From: RUG714 sp964623515
GTDB lineage: Bacteria > Bacillota > Clostridia > Oscillospirales > Acutalibacteraceae
Assembly: GCA_964623515.1 (NCBI GenBank)
Contig: CAZURV010000016.1
Coordinates: 1-37,638, forward strand
Reading direction: 5' to 3'
DNA length: 37,638 bases
Made by a program: the position numbers and the translations under genes. The notes beneath the pieces were generated by a model. That model was given only the letters and a program-made list of their open reading frames with translations, was not told the origin of the DNA and made no database searches. Below are positions 32,071-37,638 of this stretch, piece after piece; position 1 is the stretch's first letter; each line of letters starts with the position of its first letter.

Positions 32071-32856
32071 ATGAATTTCAGTGATTTTAAAGAAAGCCGT
32101 TTTATGTACATACTCGCTGCTGTTGTTATATGCTTCGTACTGGCGCAGTCTGTATTCTTTTTAGTCCGCGCCGTTAAGCGCGGAAAAGAACTTGGAATAT
32201 CATCCGATACAATGAAAAACACAGCTGTCAGATCAGCTCTGTTTTCCATAGCTCCGGCTTTTTCAATCGTTGCAACCATCATCACGCTTTCGGCGGCGCT
32301 CGGAGTTGTGCTTCCGTGGATAAGGCTGAGCGTAATCGGCAATCTTTCTTACGAAACCACTGCCGCGCAAAATGCGCTTGATGCGCTCGGCGGAGGTTCG
32401 ATTTCAACAGCAATTACCGATAAAACGCAGTTTTCAACCATAGCATGGGTGATGACTGTATGCAGTATACTTCCGCTTGTTATACTTCCGTTTGCACTTA
32501 AAAAGATTCAAAAAGGAATCGGCAAAGCAATGGGCGGAAAGAAACTGTGGTCGGACTGTATGAGTGCTGCGGCATTTATCGGCATCGTTATGGCGTTCGT
32601 TTCCAGAGCTTTGCTCGGCACGGGAAGCCTGAAATCGGAAACCGCCGGAGCGGGTGTGCTTTCTCTTACGGGGCTTGTAAGTTCGATTCTTTTCATGTTT
32701 ATTTTTATATTTCTTTTAAAGAAATTTCCGAAGCTTAAAAAATTTGAAAGCCTGGCTATGCCTTTGAGCATGTTTCTTGCAATGGCGGCGGTTATTGCAG
32801 TGAATCATTTCCTGCCGCATACAATAGCCGCGCTGGAATGGAGGGCGCGTATATGA
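32071..32856 (+). CDS. DUF5058-like polytopic membrane protein
   Basis: A 261-residue membrane protein with about six helices; biochemical function unknown. The arrangement resembles DUF5058: an N-terminal helix, the charged RAVKRGKELGISSDTMKNTA, a SIAPAFSIVATIITL helix, VLPWIRLSVIGNLSYE, then FSTIAWVMTVCSILPL and a pair of C-terminal helices. DUF5058 recognition is from memory of the family pattern. The ATG at 32071 follows GGGAGG; the open frame extends 40 codons upstream but that part is AT-rich intergenic sequence. It overlaps the next gene by ATGA and forms an operon with it and the CLC gene. Confidence 0.65.
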   Translation: MNFSDFKESRFMYILAAVVICFVLAQSVFFLVRAVKRGKELGISSDTMKNTAVRSALFSIAPAFSIVATIITLSAALGVVLPWIRLSVIGNLSYETTAAQNALDALGGGSISTAITDKTQFSTIAWVMTVCSILPLVILPFALKKIQKGIGKAMGGKKLWSDCMSAAAFIGIVMAFVSRALLGTGSLKSETAGAGVLSLTGLVSSILFMFIFIFLLKKFPKLKKFESLAMPLSMFLAMAAVIAVNHFLPHTIAALEWRARI

Positions 32857-33551
32857 GCCCTTATTTTGACAAAACGCATCTGTTCGGCAGAATCTGGACA
32901 GTTATCACGCTGATTGTGTTTATTTTTATTCCGCTTTCCATAAGTATTTACTACAATGCATGGCCGGCAGCCGGAGATTTTTTCAAAGCGTTTGCAATGA
33001 CTGCGGTTATATTTTATCCGACCGGAATTATTGAAGTTATATCCTATGCGCCGTTCCTCGGCACGGCAGGTACATATTTGAGTTTCGTTACAGGAAATAT
33101 TACAAATCTCAAACTTCCCTGTACAATAACCGCGCTTGATTCGTCCGGCTATAAAATAACAGACGAAGAGGGAGAAGTTATTGCCACGATAGCCGTTGCG
33201 GTTTCATCAATCGTAACAACTGTTATTATAGCTGCCTGCATCATTCTGATGTCTTTCACGGGGTTTATTCAAACAATAACAAGCGAAAGCTCTCCGCTTT
33301 ATCCTGCCTTCCAAAATATTTTGCCGTGCCTTTTCGGAGCAATCGGCGCGTCCTACTTTTTGAAGCACTGGAAACTGTGCGCTGCTCCGCTAATTGTAAA
33401 TCTTATCATACTTATCTTCAGCGGCAGCACACAGGTTGGCGTTTTAATTCCCGTAGGTGTTATCGCTGCACTGATTGCAACACACCTGATGTATAAAAAA
33501 GGCTGGCTCGGATCAGAACCAGAAAGCGAAAATTCCAATGAGGCAGATTAA
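32853..33551 (+). CDS. Unrecognised membrane protein, partner of the DUF5058-like protein
   Basis: A 232-residue protein with about six membrane helices that I do not recognise. Helices lie near 15-35, 45-65, 115-145 and three between 160 and 220; between them is a small soluble loop (NLKLPCTITALDSSGYKITDEEGE, split here by the family-free character rather than a motif). The acidic tail ends SENSNEAD. The ATG at 32853 overlaps the previous stop (ATGA) and follows GGAGGG. It ends directly against the CLC start with no gap. The strict coupling suggests it works with the DUF5058-like protein, perhaps as two halves of one transporter. Confidence 0.7.
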   Translation: MSPYFDKTHLFGRIWTVITLIVFIFIPLSISIYYNAWPAAGDFFKAFAMTAVIFYPTGIIEVISYAPFLGTAGTYLSFVTGNITNLKLPCTITALDSSGYKITDEEGEVIATIAVAVSSIVTTVIIAACIILMSFTGFIQTITSESSPLYPAFQNILPCLFGAIGASYFLKHWKLCAAPLIVNLIILIFSGSTQVGVLIPVGVIAALIATHLMYKKGWLGSEPESENSNEAD

Positions 33552-34829
33552 ATGAAAACTGTGAAAGAAAAAGTCCGCAGAGAATTTTTTTCCGCCCTGA
33601 AATATGCAAAAACATTTATAAAATGGATTATAACCGCCGGAGTTACCGGCGTGATATGCGGAATTGTCGGATCCGCCTTTGACATAAGCGTTGATACAGT
33701 AACGGAAGTGTTTGAAAACCACAATTTTCTGGTTTACCTGTTACCAGCCGGAGGACTTCTGATTGTGCTTCTCTATAAGCTGTGCAGAGTTGAAATGAAA
33801 ATCGGCACGAATCACGTGATTGAATCCATCCGCACTTCGCAGAAAGTTCCGTTATTTTTGATTCCTCTCATATTTATAAGCACGGTTATCACACACCTTT
33901 TTGGAGGTTCAGCCGGCCGTGAGGGCGCCGCGCTTCAAATCGGCGGAGGCATAGGCAATCAAATCGGCAGACTTCTCAAACTGAACGAAAAAGATATGCA
34001 TCTTATCACAATGTGCGGAATGAGCGGTGTGTTTGCGGCTCTGTTCGGAACACCGCTTACCGCTTCGGTATTCGCGATTGAAGTTATTAGTATCGGCATT
34101 CTGCACTACTCGGCGCTCGTCCCCTGCCTTGCCTCATCGCTTACCGCATACAGCCTGTCAAAACTTATCGGAGTAAAAGGGGTAAGTTTCACCGTAGTAG
34201 ACGTTCCGGGATTTGACGGCATTACATGCCTCAGAGTTGTCGGGCTCGGTATAGTATGCGCATTGGTAAGCATATTCTTCTGCATTGCAATGCAGGGAAC
34301 GCAAAGAATCTTCAAAAAACTGTTTAAAAACGAATTTCTGCGTATTGCCGTGGGAAGTGCAGTCATCATTCTTTTAACTTTAATCTTTTCCTCGCGGGAT
34401 TATAACGGCGCAGGAATGAATATTATAGAAAACGCGATTGAAAACGGAACGGCAAGGCCGTATGCATTTTTAGTTAAAATCCTTTTTACCGCAGTCACCA
34501 TCGGCTGCGGATTAAAAGGCGGAGAAATGGTGCCTACGTTTTTTATCGGTGCAACACTCGGATGCACTGCGGGAGCACTTTTCGGACTTAATCCCGCATT
34601 TGGAGCCGCGCTTGGATTTGTGGCTATGTTCTGCGCGGTAATGAATTGTCCGATTGCCGGAATTATACTCAGCGTTGAAGTTTTTGATTCCCGCGGAATC
34701 ATCTATTTTGCGGTTATCTGCGCGGTAAGCTATCTGCTTTCCGGATATTTCGGATTATATTCCAGCCAAAAAATAATGTATTCAAAACTCACTACCGAAT
34801 TTGTAAACAGAGATACGAGGTCGGTGTAG
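33552..34829 (+). CDS. CLC-family anion channel or antiporter
   Basis: A 425-residue CLC protein without cytoplasmic CBS domains. The gating glutamate is Glu124 in GGSAGREGAALQIGG; MSGVFAALFGTPLTASVFAIEV and GGEMVPTFFIGATLG (the GxFxP region) are clear. The usual anion-selectivity motif GSGIP is replaced by GTNHV (85-89). Asn-containing variants at this place occur in the fluoride-exporting CLC-F group, so fluoride/proton exchange is possible, but no fluoride riboswitch was seen. Its ATG follows the previous stop with no gap, so it is co-transcribed with the two membrane genes before it. Confidence 0.85.
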   Translation: MKTVKEKVRREFFSALKYAKTFIKWIITAGVTGVICGIVGSAFDISVDTVTEVFENHNFLVYLLPAGGLLIVLLYKLCRVEMKIGTNHVIESIRTSQKVPLFLIPLIFISTVITHLFGGSAGREGAALQIGGGIGNQIGRLLKLNEKDMHLITMCGMSGVFAALFGTPLTASVFAIEVISIGILHYSALVPCLASSLTAYSLSKLIGVKGVSFTVVDVPGFDGITCLRVVGLGIVCALVSIFFCIAMQGTQRIFKKLFKNEFLRIAVGSAVIILLTLIFSSRDYNGAGMNIIENAIENGTARPYAFLVKILFTAVTIGCGLKGGEMVPTFFIGATLGCTAGALFGLNPAFGAALGFVAMFCAVMNCPIAGIILSVEVFDSRGIIYFAVICAVSYLLSGYFGLYSSQKIMYSKLTTEFVNRDTRSV

Positions 34830-34913
34830 TTTTTATTGAAAACTATCATATAAAACAACTGTGATTTGTATCTACAGTAAGAATGCCCATGAAATTTTCT
34901 CTCCAATGCCAAG

Positions 34914-34930
34914 ATCCGAATCGGATTTTT
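34914..34930 (+). terminator. Weak hairpin before the glycosyltransferase
   Basis: ATCCG (34914-34918) pairs with CGGAT (34922-34926) and is followed by TTTT. The 5-bp stem is short for a terminator; it may end the CLC operon. The gap 34830-34959 holds nothing else recognisable. Confidence 0.35.
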
Positions 34931-34959
34931 ACAATATTGCCTTTGAAAGTAAAGAAAAA

Positions 34960-36039
34960 ATGAAGAAAAATTTTTTAATGAAAAGCAAAGTAAGTATTTT
35001 GATACCTGTTTATAACACGTCAAAATATTTATCGAAATGTATAAATTCTCTTATCAATCAAACTTATAAAAATATTGAAATTATTGCCGTCAACGACGGT
35101 TCAACCGATAACAGCAAAACCCTCCTTGAAAAATTTGCCGAAAAAGACAGCCGTATAACTGTACTAAGCCAAGAAAACGGTGGCTCCTCAATGGCAAGGA
35201 AAACAGTCCTTGAGCATTCCACAGGCGATTACGTCATGTTTGTTGATTCGGACGATTATCTTGATCGAAGCACCGTGCAGGAATGTATGCAGTCCGTTAA
35301 AAAAGCAACGCGGATTTGGTTGTTTTCGGTTCCAATAAATTTATAGGTCCGGTGAAGTACAGCGTTACTTATAACGATTACGGAAATTTAACGAACGAAG
35401 AATTTATGAAAAATCACTACATTTCTTTTTTCGGGATAAGTGATTTTCCGGTATCCTTACATGGAAAGCTTTATAAAAAAGAACTCTTTGAAGGTGTTGC
35501 ATTTGACAAAATCTTTATGGGCGACGACTTATGCGTAAACATTCAGATTATGCCGAATGTTAAAAAAATATCATCTGTAAACAAAGCTCTTTATTATTAC
35601 AGATTCGGCGGCGGATCTTCAAAATTTAATCCCAATTTTTTTAAAGATTATCAGTTGGTTAAAAATTATCAGTACAAAATGATTGAAAAATACAATCTCG
35701 GTCGCGAATATGAAGAAGCGCTCAGCATTGAATCGGCAAATGTGTTCCGAACGTTTATTAAATCCTATCTGTTTGATAAAAAGGATTTTCAGATTAGTCA
35801 AGCTGATATAGATTTCGTACAGAGCGCATACCGAAATACCGATTTCATTCAAAGAGCTGTTACTTTTTTAATTTCCGCCGTACCCCCCTGAAAAGCTCAA
35901 CGGCTATATCACAAACAATATTAACGAATTGATTGATTTTAATGCGAAAAAATACTGCCTAGAAACCAGAGATTTCGTGAATACGGAAAAACGAAAGCCT
36001 GCATACCTCATTAAAAGAATGCTGTGTTTTCTGCAGTAA
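34960..36039 (+). pseudogene. Family 2 glycosyltransferase, interrupted by two frameshifts
   Basis: A GT-A fold glycosyltransferase, about 355 residues if restored. The N-terminal part has VSILIPVYNTSKYL, AVNDGSTDNS and VMFVDSDDYLD (the DxD metal site). Near 35300-35312 the frame breaks after QSVKKA; one missing base would restore ADLVVFGSNKF. The second segment includes SLHGKLYKKELFEG and FMGDDLCVNIQIM. At 35883-35888, a run of six C, one extra base causes a stop; removing one C continues PEKLNGYITNN to a stop at 36037-36039. Both events lie in or beside homopolymers (A6 nearby, C6), so decay, phase variation or sequencing error are all possible. The region is more AT-rich than its neighbours, hinting at transfer. 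The start (ATG 34960 or 34978) is uncertain. Confidence 0.8.
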
Positions 36040-36129
36040 TCAGGTTTGGGCAACGAATACAAAGCCTTAAAGTGGCTTGTAAATATACTGTTTTATCATA
36101 TTTCTAATCATATTTTTCGGAGGAACACT

Positions 36130-37638
36130 ATGAAAGATTATTTGAAAAAGGCATTCGCGGTTGTGATTGCCGCAGTCATGCTTTTCAGCATAAGCATTCC
36201 CGCTTTTGCGGCTGCTGAAAACGAAGATTCAAAAACTTATCCGGTTATATTTGTTCCGGGAATTCTTAACTCTCCCCTTTATGACGCAAACGGAGAAACA
36301 GTTTTCTGGCCGGAATTTTTCAATGACACGGAAAATATTGTTAATCTTGTTAAAAAGATTGCCAAACTTGAAGAAAGCAAAGATTATGCAGGCGTTTCCG
36401 AAACGCTTATTCCTCTTCTGCATGAATGGTTTGATCCTGTGAAATGCACGGCAGAAGGAAACTCCGTAAACAATCTGCATGTTAAGAAAGTTTATTCTTC
36501 CTTTGCAGTTGACACTTCGCTCGACGGAATATGCGGAGAATTCGGTTTTGCAAAACAGGTTGCGGAAAAAATCGGAGCTAAAAACTGTTACATGTTTACA
36601 TATGACTGGCGGCTTGACATTGTTGACACGGTTAACAACGAATTAAGGCCGTTTGTTGAACATGTTAAACAAGAGACCGGGGCAGATAAGGTTACGCTTG
36701 TTTGCTCTTCTATGGGCGGTTCGGTAGGAAATACGTATGCCACGCTTTACGGCGATAAAAATGACGTTAACAAATATGTTTTCCTTTCCTCAGCAGGAAA
36801 CGGAGTTACATTTGTAAATTCTGTTTTTGCAAAGAATGTTGAAGTTATCAGAGAGGCCATTGCGCCGTATTTCAACGCAAGCGTTGAACAGCCGATGGGC
36901 GGTAACGGCCTTTTGGTGGCAACGGCGCTTTCCGCAGTAAGCAATTATGTAACGCAAATCGCAAACGGATTCATTGACAGCCAGATTGAAGAAATCTGGG
37001 ATGAATTGCAGCCGGTATTTTTCACTATGCCGGGACTCTGGGAGCTTGCCCAGGGCAGTGACAAAGCCATGCAGAAAACAATTAGCGAAAATGTAAGCAA
37101 TACAACTTTTGCCAACAAACTGAACAGATACTATGCTATTCAAGAAGGCATAGACGACGTGCTGAAAGACCTCAGCAGCAAGGGCGTTGAATTTGCATTT
37201 TCATCTCAGTATGATATCGTAGGCGTTCCCCTTACCGATAAAGCAATGGTAACCAATACAGATTATCTGATTGACACTGTAAATACTTCTTACGGCGCTG
37301 TTGCTGCAAACCTCTTCACAACGCTTGGAGACAACTATAAACAGGAGCAAGACGACGGACACGATGATCACGTTTCACCGGACAAAATTATCGACGCTTC
37401 CACTGCGCTGTTCCCTGACAACACATGGTTCGTGAAAGGTCTTGTTCACGTTGCCTATCCGTATCAGAGCGAAGCCGCTGCATTTATTACATGGATGATT
37501 ACAACAAGCGGAGTTAACGTTTACACAGATACAGAAAAATATCCGCAGTTCCTTAAATTTACCACAAGCGATCACTCGATTTCTCCGCTTGAAGAAATCG
37601 TGATTGACGAGGCCGCCGGAGAGGAAGACGGAAAATAT
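36130..37638 (+). CDS. Secreted LCAT-like lipase/acyl hydrolase (partial)
   Basis: The first 503 residues of an exported alpha/beta hydrolase that is open at the right edge. Signal peptide to about residue 28 (AFAVVIAAVMLFS, cleavage near AFAA). VIFVPGILNSPLYD (39-52) is the oxyanion-strand start of LCAT-type lipases and YMFTYDWRLD (154-163) is their hallmark. The nucleophile elbow is CSSMGG (192-197) with Ser194, so the usual GxSxG is CxSxG. Candidate triad partners are the Asp in SSQYDIVGVPLTD and the His in TSDHSISP. CGGAGG precedes the ATG. It is likely an extracellular lipid or ester hydrolase. The last residues seen are acidic, so a linker and further domains may follow beyond the window. 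Confidence 0.85.
   Translation, partial: MKDYLKKAFAVVIAAVMLFSISIPAFAAAENEDSKTYPVIFVPGILNSPLYDANGETVFWPEFFNDTENIVNLVKKIAKLEESKDYAGVSETLIPLLHEWFDPVKCTAEGNSVNNLHVKKVYSSFAVDTSLDGICGEFGFAKQVAEKIGAKNCYMFTYDWRLDIVDTVNNELRPFVEHVKQETGADKVTLVCSSMGGSVGNTYATLYGDKNDVNKYVFLSSAGNGVTFVNSVFAKNVEVIREAIAPYFNASVEQPMGGNGLLVATALSAVSNYVTQIANGFIDSQIEEIWDELQPVFFTMPGLWELAQGSDKAMQKTISENVSNTTFANKLNRYYAIQEGIDDVLKDLSSKGVEFAFSSQYDIVGVPLTDKAMVTNTDYLIDTVNTSYGAVAANLFTTLGDNYKQEQDDGHDDHVSPDKIIDASTALFPDNTWFVKGLVHVAYPYQSEAAAFITWMITTSGVNVYTDTEKYPQFLKFTTSDHSISPLEEIVIDEAAGEEDGKY

Noticed and set aside
34730..35023. 97-codon minus-strand open frame between CLC and the glycosyltransferase
   Set aside because: It overlaps the ends of two real genes in antisense and has no ribosome-binding site or recognisable features.
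1..37638. tRNA, rRNA, prophage or restriction/defence genes
   Set aside because: Scanned on both strands by eye; no cloverleaf arms, rRNA cores, phage structural genes or defence-type domains were recognised.

Overview
The window looks like chromosome of a low-to-mid GC, spore-forming member of the Clostridia, most likely an Oscillospiraceae/Ruminococcaceae-type gut or rumen anaerobe. This is inferred from the spoIIAA-spoIIAB-sigF operon, the L27 protein with a cleavable N-terminus next to its Prp protease, the archaeal-type ProRS, the zinc-ribbon L28, the ymfF/ymfH-lgt-folD block and a dockerin-like calcium repeat on a large secreted protein. Most of it is housekeeping DNA. No tRNA, rRNA, CRISPR array, phage gene or intact transposase was seen.

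Layout. 55-5164 (minus) is one tightly overlapping operon, recA-recX-rimO-cysE-cysS, with an SOS-type box and a strong promoter upstream of recA. rpmB (plus) diverges from recA and converges on asnB (minus) through a double hairpin. nagA and a 1507-residue secreted protein follow (minus). From 14.3 to 18.3 kb come an acyl-carrier-like protein, proS, a DacF-like penicillin-binding protein and a metallophosphoesterase-fold protein. Except for proS, each of these has lost or changed a hallmark active-site residue. Next are the forespore sigma operon (19882 to 18476), the operon yhhN-like-valS-folC (24633 to 19966), and rplU-prp-rpmA (25732 to 24826). The four-gene chain ymfF-ymfH-lgt-folD (30316 to 25850) reads directly toward rplU.

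From 30.5 kb genes run on the plus strand: an L-lactate dehydrogenase whose promoter carries a 34-bp two-tier dyad; an intergenic block of repeats and perfect hairpins; a three-gene membrane operon (DUF5058-like protein, an unrecognised partner, a CLC-family transporter); a family 2 glycosyltransferase broken by two single-base frameshifts; and a secreted LCAT-like lipase that runs off the right edge.

How the parts relate. recA/recX are SOS and recombination functions sharing a transcript with cysteine synthesis and charging. SpoIIAA/AB/SigF form the forespore switch, with a DacF-like protein nearby but rearranged relative to Bacillus. Lgt and the M16 pair are envelope functions. The most unusual material is the set of altered-active-site proteins at 14.3-18.3 kb, the ldh operator-like dyad, the DUF5058/partner/CLC operon and the dispersed 54-bp repeat. 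All assignments were made by eye without database searches.
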